Part shown: positions 17,796 to 28,000 of the stretch, one piece after another | How the letters are laid out: each line of letters begins with the position of its first letter | Numbering within the stretch: the first letter of the stretch is position 1 | NCBI GenBank assembly: GCA_020632295.1 | Contig: JACKFU010000002.1 | Span: 186,001-250,000 of the forward strand | Length of the DNA: 64,000 nucleotides | Direction: 5' to 3' | DNA from: Candidatus Peribacteria bacterium | GTDB taxonomy: Bacteria > Patescibacteriota > Gracilibacteria > Peribacterales > Peribacteraceae | The notes under the pieces: model-generated | What the model saw: only the letters and a program-made list of their open reading frames with translations | Database searches by the model: none | Told to the model about the DNA's origin: nothing | Translations under genes and position numbers: made by a program

Positions 17796-20102
17796 ATGAC
17801 TCGCCCAGACGCAAAAACATTCACCGGGAAGAACCCCAAAGAGGTCCCTATGTCACTCCAACGCATAGCAGCGTCTGCGTCCCCAGGTGAGCGTTTCTGG
17901 ATTTCGCAAAGCAATGCTGAAGCTCTATCGCAAGAGGAGCTTGAGCAGTACGAACTTGCACATACTCTTATGAAGTACCTTGCGGTGCAGGCGCCACTTG
18001 CTCATAAGTCTGGTCACCCTGGTGGTCCTCTCTCTGCATTTACTGCCTGCTACTTTGCCTACAAACTCCGTAATCCCTCTGTCGACCAACCACTGCGCAT
18101 GAGTCCGGGGCATCTCTCGATTTTGAGTTATGGACTGCAGTATCTCTTTGGCCGTGATAACGGTGATGAGAGACTGGCAACTGTTCAGAGTATTATTGAT
18201 ACGTTTCGTACACCATCTGGACTTCCCGGTCACATCGAAGCTGGTATCGGTGACATTCCGTTTGGAACTGGGCCACTGGGTAAGGGCGTGAGTAATGCGC
18301 TTGGTGTTGCTTTTGGCTTAAAACTTCAGAACAAACCTGGCATGGTTGATGTCCTTCTTGCAGACGGTGACAGTCAGGAGGGACAGGTACAAGAAGCATT
18401 TCGACTTGCAGCACATCTTGAACTTGATAATCTCGTTGTCCACGGGGACTGGAACGATATTCAGCTCAGTGGTTTTCCAACTAAAACCGTAGCAGCAGAT
18501 TTTGCTGCTATCGCTGCTGCTTCCGGCTGGAATGTTATTGAAGTGGAAAATGGAAACAATCCAGCGCAAGTAAAAGCAGCAATACTCAAGATGAATGAGG
18601 AAAGAGGAAAGAGGAAAGAGATAAGGCCAACGTTTATCTGTTACTACACCACGATGGGGTATGGGATTGATCTTATGGAGGAAGGTAGTAACACCGGGAG
18701 CAAAAACTTCCACGGTTCTCCCCTTTCGGAGGAAGAAGCAGTCAAGGCGCTTGAAGGTCTTGAACCACTCACTGAAATAGAATCCCAATACTCCCCTTTC
18801 CGCGATGCAGAGCGTAAACGCTATGCGTCTGGCTCCGTTGAAACTGATAGTGAACTCAAGCCAAACCTCAAGGGGTACACTAGAGAAATTACCACTGAGA
18901 AGGGTGCTGCTCGCAAAGACTTTGGTGCAACTCACCTTTTGAATATGATGAAAGCAGATGAGCGTATCATCTGTCTGCATGCAGACCTCGCGGGTTCAGG
19001 GGGCTTCGACAAAGTCGAGAAAGAGTTTCCTGAGCGTTGTATCAACGTCGGAGTTGCAGAGGCAAATATGTACATGATGGCAACTGGCATGCGCCAGACA
19101 GGACTTCTTCCTGTGACGTACACGTTCGCTGCATTCGGCACAAACGAAGCTCGGGCAAATGCGAGACTTATAGATATCAACTGTGGCCACACACGCTGCG
19201 CTGTTCTCAATGACTGTACCCATGCAGGACTTTCGGTTGGTGAAGATGGTGAGACGCACCAAGAGCGACACTACTTGAATATTCCATTTGACCATACACA
19301 GGTGTGGATGAGCGCAGACAGTAACCAAGCAGCCGCAATGGCAGAAAAAGCAATCGAGCACATTTGCGAGGGACATACGAGTGTCTTTACGTTCTTCCCA
19401 CGGGATGGACATGAACAGCTTAAGAGTCCTGATGGGTCAATTATCTACGATAAAGATTATCAGTTTGATGGAAAAGCAGATCTCATTCGCGGTGCAGGTG
19501 ACATAACAGATCAGGTAACTGTTATCGCAACCGGTATCCCCGTCCACAGTGCGGTTGCCGCTGTTGACCGAATCACAAATTCCCAATCACGAATCACGAA
19601 TGTTCGTGTCCTTAATATCGCTTCTGTTAGACCAATAGACGCATCTGCAGTTATCCAAGCAGCGCTGGAAACTGGCCATCTTATCGTCGTTGAAGACCAC
19701 AGTTCTGAAGGTGGACTCGCTTCGCAGGTCGCAGACATTATTGCCGACTTCTCACTCCCCTGCTCTCTGCGTCGGCTTGGGGTCAACCGATACTACCCCT
19801 CTGCTCCTGCTAATGACTTGTACGTAATGGCCGGAATTGATGCAGATTCTATTGCGGATGCCATTCAGGATGAGGTTCGTACAGAAATTTGCGGCGGTGA
19901 AGATGCGCTGATTTCCTCGTTGTACGAACTAATGAATAATCGTCTGCATTCGCGATTTTCCGCTACAGTTCAAGACTTTATCAATAAGCTTACACAAGAA
20001 AAACAATACGTAGAGGGGCTTCGATCCTTCTGGGCTGCTCGCTCATGCCCAAAGGAAAAGATGCCAAGTACTGCGCAACTCATTGAGCGGCTGCAGCAAT
20101 AA
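17796..20102 (+). CDS. tkt: Transketolase
   Basis: A thiamine-diphosphate enzyme moving two-carbon units between sugar phosphates. At 768 residues it is about 100 longer than usual, partly from an N-terminal leader of about 45 residues. Visible motifs: HKSGHPGGPLSA, the ThDP/Mg motif LLADGDSQEGQ continuing to DNLVVHGDWNDIQ, the catalytic Glu in INVGVAEANM, TYTFAAFGTNEARANA and the C-terminal domain DHSSEGGLASQVADII. In the usual GDG...NN motif the second part here is WND. The alternative start at ATG 17850 (MSLQRIAAS) is possible. With tal and gnd nearby it completes the nonoxidative pentose phosphate route. Confidence 0.92.
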   Translation: MTRPDAKTFTGKNPKEVPMSLQRIAASASPGERFWISQSNAEALSQEELEQYELAHTLMKYLAVQAPLAHKSGHPGGPLSAFTACYFAYKLRNPSVDQPLRMSPGHLSILSYGLQYLFGRDNGDERLATVQSIIDTFRTPSGLPGHIEAGIGDIPFGTGPLGKGVSNALGVAFGLKLQNKPGMVDVLLADGDSQEGQVQEAFRLAAHLELDNLVVHGDWNDIQLSGFPTKTVAADFAAIAAASGWNVIEVENGNNPAQVKAAILKMNEERGKRKEIRPTFICYYTTMGYGIDLMEEGSNTGSKNFHGSPLSEEEAVKALEGLEPLTEIESQYSPFRDAERKRYASGSVETDSELKPNLKGYTREITTEKGAARKDFGATHLLNMMKADERIICLHADLAGSGGFDKVEKEFPERCINVGVAEANMYMMATGMRQTGLLPVTYTFAAFGTNEARANARLIDINCGHTRCAVLNDCTHAGLSVGEDGETHQERHYLNIPFDHTQVWMSADSNQAAAMAEKAIEHICEGHTSVFTFFPRDGHEQLKSPDGSIIYDKDYQFDGKADLIRGAGDITDQVTVIATGIPVHSAVAAVDRITNSQSRITNVRVLNIASVRPIDASAVIQAALETGHLIVVEDHSSEGGLASQVADIIADFSLPCSLRRLGVNRYYPSAPANDLYVMAGIDADSIADAIQDEVRTEICGGEDALISSLYELMNNRLHSRFSATVQDFINKLTQEKQYVEGLRSFWAARSCPKEKMPSTAQLIERLQQ

Positions 20103-20144
20103 GTGGCGGAGCATGTGGGTCTCCTACCCCTTTGAGGGTATGTG

Positions 20145-20281
20145 AATTGGACAGAATTGGACAGTACTGTGGGGGAGGTAATCCGAACAATTCCGAACAG
20201 TACTTTGGGGGTTAAATGAGACAAATGAGACACTCTAAAAAAGGGGTAAATGGAACAAATGGGACACCTATAAAAAGGAGG
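20145..20281 (+). repeat. Four-unit 34-bp repeat array, each unit a matched doublet
   Basis: Units begin at 20145, 20180, 20214 and 20248 (periods 35, 34, 34). Each starts with two near-identical 9-10 base elements and ends in a G-rich run. The doublets are AATTGGACAG twice, then (A)ATCCGAACA and ATTCCGAACA, then AAATGAGACA twice, then AAATGGAACA and AAATGGGACA. The tails are GTACTGTGGGGGAGG, GTACTTTGGGGG, CTCTAAAAAAGGGG and CCTATAAAAAGGAGG. Half-sites agree inside a unit and differ between units. The array fills most of the 281-base gap between tkt and the recombinase. It may be an iteron-like or recombinase-binding site. Confidence 0.75.
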
Positions 20282-20304
20282 AATTTTGTTCCGTTTGCGG
20301 GTGG

Positions 20305-20333
20305 TTGACATATACGAAATGTAGCAATTTATA
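20305..20333 (+). promoter_or_regulatory. Probable promoter of the serine recombinase
   Basis: A perfect TTGACA (20305-20310), 17 bases, then TTTATA (20328-20333). It gives a leader of about 45 bases. The -10 is weak, so the call is moderate. The promoter follows the repeat array directly. Confidence 0.5.
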
Positions 20334-20383
20334 CCTGTAAACCGCCTAGCCTTTCGAGTCCCGCTGCGTCATTCATTGGGTAT

Positions 20384-21613
20384 ATGGAAAAGATCACCTA
20401 CTGCCTCTACGCCCGCAAATCCTCAGAATCTGACGAACGACAAGCCCTTTCCATTGGTTCACAGATAGCAGAGATGCAGAAGATTGCAGACAAGCAGGGT
20501 CTAAAGGTTGTGGAGACAATTCAGGAGAGCAAATCGGCAAAGGACTCTGGTGGAAGAATGGGATATCAGAGCTTACTGATAGGGCTACAGGAGCGGAGAT
20601 TTAATGCAATTCTGACGTGGGCACCGGATCGCCTGAGTCGAAATGCCGGCGATCTCGGCAAACTTGTTGATCTGATGGATCAAGGAGTACTCATTCAAAT
20701 TCAAACAAGTGGGCAGACCTTTACCAACACGCCTGACGAAAAATTCCTCCTCATGATTCTCTGTAGTCAAGCGAAGCTAGAGAACGACAACCGTAGCAAG
20801 AATGTGAAGCGAGGGCTGCGAACCAAGTGTGAGATGGGCGTTCGCCCTGGTCGACCACCGATTGGATACAAAATGGTGCGATCAGAACGATTCGGTGAAC
20901 CGAGCACAATTGAGATTGATGAAGAGCGAGCACCGTACATTAAGAAGCTCTTCACCTACATTGCTGAACAGGGCATGACAGGCAGAGAGGCAAAAGAGAG
21001 GCTGCAAAAGGAGGGCTTTCGAAACATCAGCGGTGGCACAGTAGGGTTCAGTCGAATCTTTAACATTCTCCAAGAACCATTCTATTACGGAGAGTTTGTG
21101 TATGGTGGTATTCGGTATCAGGGCAGGCATAAGCCACTGATTACAAAAAAGCTGTTTCAAGAAGCACAAAGCAAGCTAAAGCGAACCGCAAAAGGCAAAT
21201 GGGGTAGAAAACAGTTCTACTTCAATCAAGTACTCAAATGTGCGGAATGTGGCTCTGGTGTGAGTGGTACAGAACATACTAATCGCCACGGCAAGACCTA
21301 CATTTACTACAAATGCAACAAGTACGGTGGTACGAGAGTGTGTAAGTGTAAGTACATACGAGAAGAGGCGCTGTTTGAAGAAGCAGCTGTCATTATTGCC
21401 AAGACCAAAGAACGGCATATTCGATTGGATCGGCGGATTCAGGAAGATCTGGCGAAGATTAACCGATTTCGACCAGAGGAAGATCCGATAAGCATCGAAG
21501 AATACTTGATTGGCATTTTTCGGCAGGGATCCCAGCTTGAAAAGAGCAATGTACTGAGAAATTTTAAGGAGAAGCTGATGCTGCAGGAAGGAAAAATAGT
21601 GTTAACGAGATAG
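20384..21613 (+). CDS. Serine site-specific recombinase
   Basis: 409 residues. The N-terminal resolvase domain has the catalytic serine S13 in YARKSS and the conserved WAPDRLSRNAGDLG. A recombinase domain follows (GVRPGRPPIGYKM, FSRIFNILQEPFYYGEFVYGG). A zinc ribbon lies near residues 286-325 (CAECGSGVSG, then YYKCNKYGG and CKC). This is the layout of the transposon/integrase-type large serine recombinases, at the short end of their length. It would recombine attachment sites to move its element. It begins a probable island with the two genes downstream; no attachment sites could be identified. Confidence 0.92.
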   Translation: MEKITYCLYARKSSESDERQALSIGSQIAEMQKIADKQGLKVVETIQESKSAKDSGGRMGYQSLLIGLQERRFNAILTWAPDRLSRNAGDLGKLVDLMDQGVLIQIQTSGQTFTNTPDEKFLLMILCSQAKLENDNRSKNVKRGLRTKCEMGVRPGRPPIGYKMVRSERFGEPSTIEIDEERAPYIKKLFTYIAEQGMTGREAKERLQKEGFRNISGGTVGFSRIFNILQEPFYYGEFVYGGIRYQGRHKPLITKKLFQEAQSKLKRTAKGKWGRKQFYFNQVLKCAECGSGVSGTEHTNRHGKTYIYYKCNKYGGTRVCKCKYIREEALFEEAAVIIAKTKERHIRLDRRIQEDLAKINRFRPEEDPISIEEYLIGIFRQGSQLEKSNVLRNFKEKLMLQEGKIVLTR

Positions 21614-21657
21614 TGCTTTGGTTGTGATCCTTAAAAGGCTTGGTGCCAAAAGGGGTG

Positions 21658-21684
21658 GCAGAAATCGGCGTTTTCTGCTATAAT
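21658..21684 (+). promoter_or_regulatory. Extended -10 promoter abutted by an inverted repeat
   Basis: TGCTATAAT (21676-21684) is a full extended -10. The inverted repeat GCAGAAA (21658-21664) and TTTCTGC (21672-21678), with a 7-base loop, overlaps its TGC. The ATG at 21695 lies 10 bases after the -10, so the leader is about 4 bases. The inverted repeat is placed where an operator would block polymerase. It could also act as a weak hairpin at the end of the recombinase transcript, but no T-run follows. Confidence 0.6.
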
Positions 21685-21694
21685 CTAGGGATTT

Positions 21695-22030
21695 ATGCCA
21701 AAAACAGACACTCAAACTCTCAAGCAACTCGTTCAACGTTCAAAACTCCTCTCAGAAGAAAGGAAAGAGCGACTTTTCGATGCAATACCGTCACTAACGG
21801 ATGAACAAAAGACGCATCTTGAACACATCCTCGTCTCAGAAGGGACGATGGTTCAGGAAGATGTTGCGACTGCGATACGCAAAGCCGTCGCAGAGGATGA
21901 TAGCGAAGCACTGGAAAAAATTGGGCAATTTCTCCATGACGCAGAACGAACCCTTCGAAAAGAGGACGAGAAGGCTGAGAGGACACAGGAGACACAGGAT
22001 ACCCAGTCATTCTTTTCCGACGCTGCATGA
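21695..22030 (+). CDS. Small charged hypothetical protein of the island
   Basis: 111 residues, soluble, rich in Glu, Lys and Thr, and predicted helical (LVQRSKLLSEERKERLFDAI). No domain is recognised. It overlaps the giant gene as ATGA (22027-22030), so translation is probably coupled. It may act with that protein as a partner or regulator, which is inference from layout only. Confidence 0.75.
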   Translation: MPKTDTQTLKQLVQRSKLLSEERKERLFDAIPSLTDEQKTHLEHILVSEGTMVQEDVATAIRKAVAEDDSEALEKIGQFLHDAERTLRKEDEKAERTQETQDTQSFFSDAA

Positions 22031-25000
22031 GTCCTGAAACCCATCCAGAGAACGAGCATAACATTCAGCGAGAGCAACAGCGTCTCGATGAACTCGACGC
22101 GAAACGTGACAGCACAATAGACATTGGGGAAGAGCGTGAACAACTGACACAGACGTACATCAAGCGTGTGAACGATGTACAGGGACATATTCGTGATCTG
22201 CAAAAAAAGATTGACGTTCAGAAGGACATGCGCGCTCCGCATTGGCAACGACTGGAATCCGTCTGTCTTGATGTGCAGGGAAAACTCCTCGAACGACTTT
22301 CTGCCATTGACGAAGAAAACATCGGCAGAGACGTTGCTGCGTTCAATGGAGCTATTGACGAATTTCTCTCTATTCTCAAATCAGCAGAAACGTACCGTGA
22401 GGAAGAGGGAGTTACACCCGAAAAACCCTCGCTCACATCTCTTGAAGCTTCCATCAGCACGCTCCGTAGCAAGCGTGAGTCCAAGATTGACGAACGGTCA
22501 CACGTACAGGACGAGCTACGGGATATTCAGGAAGCAATACGTCAAGACACCGAAGCACTCACAACACATGCAAAGCGTGGAGACAGAGAATATCAACCGA
22601 TGATTATCGAGAGACTAACGCGTCACCAAGAAGAACTGACTCAAGTGGAGCAAAAGCTAGCGGTCACCTCCCAGGATGTGACGATGTTAGACATTCAGAT
22701 CACTGCACTGCAAGCGCAGAAAGAACAGGAACAGGGAAACACACGGGAAGCGGATCGCTTGCTTATCAAGCTGAAAGAACGATTTGGAAGTGCTCTCAGT
22801 GCCATGCACCCCGGGTTGTGGAAGAAAGTGGGTGAAGCAGAACAAAGACTCCTCTTCGCAGAAGCACTATCCGACTTTGAGCAATCACTTCTACGCAACA
22901 AAGGCAATGCGTTGCAGATCGCAGTGGAACAGCAAAGGAGGGCTTCGATAGGCGAGGTAGACTTCCTCGACCAGTACCGAGGATACGGATTATCACTTAG
23001 CAAAGAGTCACCACGCATTGAGACTTCCCGTAGGAGTAGCCCTTCTCATCTCCCATTCGGACAGTCACTGGCCTTTAGTCAGCTTGTACCTTCGCAGCGA
23101 AACTCACTGCTCCAATTACAACTGCAACCAGAGATACAGCTTGGCACGATGAGAGACGGGGAAGTCATTGTTTTACAGGCTGATGCTGAAAACAAAAACG
23201 AAGTGCAGCGTCCGCTTCTTCTTGCGTTTAGAGACAAGAACGGAGTTGTACGTCTGCAAGACGGAAATGAAGTGCAGCAACCAGTGGAAATTCGCCCCTC
23301 CACCGTCGGAGGAATGAAAAGCGTGTACCTCTCACCGGAAGCACAGCAAATGTTCGAACGGACTCCCTACGGATACAGGATTGCGCTAAGAAACTCTCCA
23401 CAGAGAGTGGCAGTACAGAGCTGGAATGCTCCGAGTGTGCGTTTGCTGACAACTACCGATCTTGCGTATGTGGGTACACACGAAGGCGACCTCTTTGTGA
23501 AAGATGGAAAAGAGCAATTACTCACCATTACGAACATTGGCGACCTTGAGAAACAGCGTGAAGAGCAATCGCGTGATGTACTGAGAGCACTGGATCGTGA
23601 CCCCTCGGTGCAAGCCATTGTCGGCAAGACTTCTGCAATGCAGCTTCACTTGCAGAGCATCGGTGAACTCCTTTCGTCTGGGACAGCAAAGGGAGCGGAA
23701 AAGGCAGCAGAGTACGTTGAATATGCCCGCAGTCAGGCGCGACCACTGCTAGCACTTCTCAATGACCCGCAATTCAAAGGTCAGCTTCAAGCAGTGAAGC
23801 AGCAGTTACAAACACTTGAAAGGACACAGTTTGGTTTCGCACTCGGAGGTATTGAACGGGAAATCGTTGAGCAAATAGACGCGATTGACGACATGGTGGC
23901 CGTTCTTGAAAACCCAGACATCAGACGAATGTGTGAGACGATTCTCGACAAATCGAAGTTCCATCCCGATACGTGGGCACACTGGTGGAAGACGGAAGGC
24001 GTGAAGTTCCTTGCAGCCATCATCGTTGCTACAGCAGCTATAGTGACAATTGTTGCAACATTCGGTGCAGCGACACCTCTCTGGGCGATTGCAGGAGCAG
24101 GAGCAGCAGGAGGCATCATCGGATCGGAATTGGCTGCGGAGGGAGTTCACCTTTCCTACCATGTCTTTGATGCAGATGTGCGATCAGGAAAAGCAACCTT
24201 TTCAGATCGTTCCATACTCGGTAAGTATTTTGAAGATCAGAAAGTCATTGATCCTGTAACAGGTAAAGAGCGAGATATGTCTTTCATATTTGATGTAGTA
24301 AATCCATATGCACAACAATTCTTTGTAAACTTCCTCATTACGTATGCGACACTTGGGGCTGGACGATGGGCTGCAGGGAAAATCAGCTTGCTTGCCCAGA
24401 ACTCCAAGTGGATTCAAACCATGACACAAAATGGTGGATTTCAGCGGATGACACAATCACTTGAGCGCATCAAAGCAGGCTTCGAATCCATTGCAGATAA
24501 GTCGCTTGCACATAAGATCGTTATGGAGTCACTACAGGAAATTGGGGAAGAAGCAACAGAGGGAGGGATACAGCAGGGACTCAATCGCATTGACGCACGT
24601 TTAGGTGTTCTTGCAGGTTTTCTTGTAGCCACAGCACAAGGCATCCGTGTTCGTTCACGCGTTCGTGGATTTGGCGTAGAAGTTCCGCATGGAACTTCTA
24701 TTGAGCAAGCACAGCAAACACTTAAAGTACAATTGGAAGCACAAGGTCATTCTACTAAAATTTCTGGTGATACAATGGTAGTTACTATGTGGAATGGTGA
24801 GAAGATGGAAGTGGAGTTCTTACATGTTGCGGAAAACAGTAATGCCAGCGAAGAGACTGTAACTTCCGAGACGGACGTTGAACAAGTTCACAGTGACATT
24901 TCCGAGACGCTGAGTGAGTCACAACTGGAAAGCAATGAGGCTCAGTCACAGGAACTATCACCGGAAGTCGTCACAGCCCGTGAGAATCTCCGAGCGCAAC

Positions 25001-28000
25001 TGGAAAAATCAGGAGAGATTTTACCGCCAGAACATCCTGCATCTCAGTTCCTGATGCGAGTGACAAATCGTTTGGGGAAACCAGATGACATTGCGGTAAT
25101 TTGTCTCGATAGCGAAGCGTGGATGGCGGGATATGAACCGTCCTCACGAACAGTCGTAGTAAGCAGAGAGTTCTTGAGGACTGTGGTGAAGAGTATTCCC
25201 GATGCCAGCGAGGATCACGTCGCTGCGGTACTGGCACATGAGTTGGAGCACAGACACGCAGATGTGAAGGAATGGGAGAAAGCAAAGAAACCTTTTACCA
25301 ATCCCACAGCCTACTTCTCGGCAAACTTCAACCATTCGGAAGAATTACGTGCAGATGCGGAAGGGATGGAGCAACTTGCTAGAACTGGATACGACCCTAT
25401 GGCAATGATTGAGATGCTAGATAAGGTACTCGGTGTCGGAAGCGGACGTGGAGATCGTGCTCACCCAGAAACAATTGACCGCATCAGGCACTTGGAAAAT
25501 CGGCTTGCTGACGATGAGCACCCTATTGCGAATATCGGGAAAGAGCACACCCCATTCGATCCAGAACTGCTTAACTGGATTGAGCAGAAAAGCGAAGTAT
25601 ATGACAAAACAGACGAGCTTCTCTCGATGAACGATGAACAGCTTGCTGACGCACTTGGTAGTGCGGAAACAGTGGAGGAGTTCTGGACTGTGCTCAAGGT
25701 GATAAAACATCGAGAAGCCGTGGGTGAGGCGAAAGCTATCGCAGGAGAGGATCGACTGAGGGGTCTTTATACGAATATGATTGCACTTGAAGCGCTTGAA
25801 AGCCTTTGCAAGTGTAAGGTGCTCAATTTCGAAGGTGATACTGATTCGGAACTACGAAAAACAGAATGGGCACGGGCACTCAACGATGCTGCGAACAAAA
25901 CACAATCTCCGTATAAGATTAGATTAGAGAGCAGTGTAGGATTGAACGATGTTCTTGCAAGTTCGGGACATGTAGAGAGAGCTTTGAGAAGTGCCTCTGA
26001 TCGAGAAAAAACCGATACACATGAGCTGAGCAGTGCAGACAGAGAGCGATTATCCGAAGACTTGGCGAAAGCAGAGGCATACGTGCAGGAAAAGTTGCAA
26101 CAACTTCTCTCGGCTGCCGAAGAGCAACAGCTTCCACCGAGAGAACAGCATTTTCTTGAACACATCAAACAAACACTTGAAAGCGGGCAAATATCTCCTG
26201 AAATACTACGTGCTGTTTACGCTGGGTACGATCAAGAATATGTCCAGCAAAAACGAGCAAAGGAGGACACTGAGAGAAGTGAGCGTGGAATGAGAGGCCA
26301 CGACACAGCACGTGAGCCTCTAACGCGTGACCTTCGAAATCCAGATGTGCGAGAAAGGCTAGAAAAAGACCTTGAATTGACAGTTGCATTGCACTTTGCG
26401 GGTAAACCCGAAGTGAGTGAAGAGATGGTAGCGAACTTACAAAACTTACTTGAAAAACAGCACAATCTCGACTCCCAATCAGCCTCTGCACTTTCCCGTA
26501 TTCTTCTCGAAGGAGGGTCAACTCAGGAATGGGAACAATTTACAAAAGCACAGTCAAACGACGTGTTGGTTCGCATCATCGACGCATTGGATCACCTGCC
26601 ACAGAGCGGTTTTATGAGAATCTCTCCTGTCCGTAGGTCACATGATGCGTACAAAGCATCAGAGGAAAATCTTCCGCTTGTTCATTCCGCTACACATAGG
26701 GGAGGCTCGGTTAGGTACAGAGACTACTCGTTCACCGACTACAGTGGGGTGGAAGCAATGCAGTATATTGCGGGTTGGGAACTCCTAAGCAGAGGTCATC
26801 CCGATGGCCATTTGGAATCCCAGAAGCAGTTTCTACCACCGGATCAAGTAACACTATCACCAGCAGAATGGAAAGCAGTCACCAATGCAGGAGTCCGTGG
26901 AACTGAATCTTTGATGACAACAAAGGCGATACAAACATTTGTCGAGGCAGGTGGCGACATATCAAAAATCCCCGATGAGTTTCGTGAAGCTCTGCAAACT
27001 TCCTCAAGCCTCCCAGAAAATTTGAAACCTAACGAGCTTCTCACACTCCTCGAACACAATCCTTGGGATTCAGATAAGCTACAAGTGCTCATCAAAAAAC
27101 CCGTTGAGCAGCTAGTGAAAAATGCAGACAAGATTGAGGACAAAGCTACTCTGTTGCAAGTTCTTGAAAAGCTCCATACGCAAGCAAAGGAAGAACCCTG
27201 TCATGTCACAGACATGCAGGGCTATTTGGTAGCAATGACTCCAAACGGAATTGCCCAGAAGATGTTGGATTTGAACCTAATCGAAGAAAACAAGCGAGTC
27301 GATGAAGCGGTAGCGGAATTGGCGGAACAGGGTGTGTGTGACTCCCTGTACTGCATATCCGATAACGCAGAGAAGCGCATTGCTGAACTCTCAACCGAGG
27401 AGTTGCACGCTTTGGCGGGTGAAATGGATGGCATTGAAGGGGGAGGTTCCTTTGCAATTCCTCTTTCAGCAGCCCTCCGGTTCACGGCAGAAGTTCCAGC
27501 AGAACAGCGTGCAAAAGCACTGCGAGAGATGCACTTTTCAACTTCCATGATCGTCGTTGAAGAACTATCCAGCAAGTACGGTATGGAGGAGAGAGTGGAG
27601 AAAATCATTACTACCCTCAAGCCAGGAATACAGCGTGATTACTACCTTGTTTCGTTGTATGAGCGTGTCAGCGATCAGGACGCTCACTCATTCGCTAACA
27701 TGATACGTCCGCATCTCGTTTCATCTCCTGATGCACACAATGCACGTCAAAAAGCCACTTTCTCCAACGCGGAATACGTCAAAGAAAAGCATACTGATGA
27801 AGAGACGGACTCATTCCGTGGAGAGGGAATCTTGCATGAGCAATTTCCTGACTTGCTGCAACGCAGACACTCATTTGCAACACAAGGACAACAATTTTCG
27901 TGGAAGCACGGTGAAGGTGTGTACAAGAGAGATGGTCATCCTTACCAGAAGTTCATGGCAAAAGAACTGGCTCTTGCCGAAGAAAAAGTGTTGAGTGACG

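Noticed and set aside
20357..20378. TTTCGAGTCCCGC resembles the T loop and 3' end of a tRNA
   Set aside because: The 5' half of the T stem and all other arms are missing, and no matching second copy was found at the right side of the island, so neither a tRNA gene nor an attachment site can be claimed.
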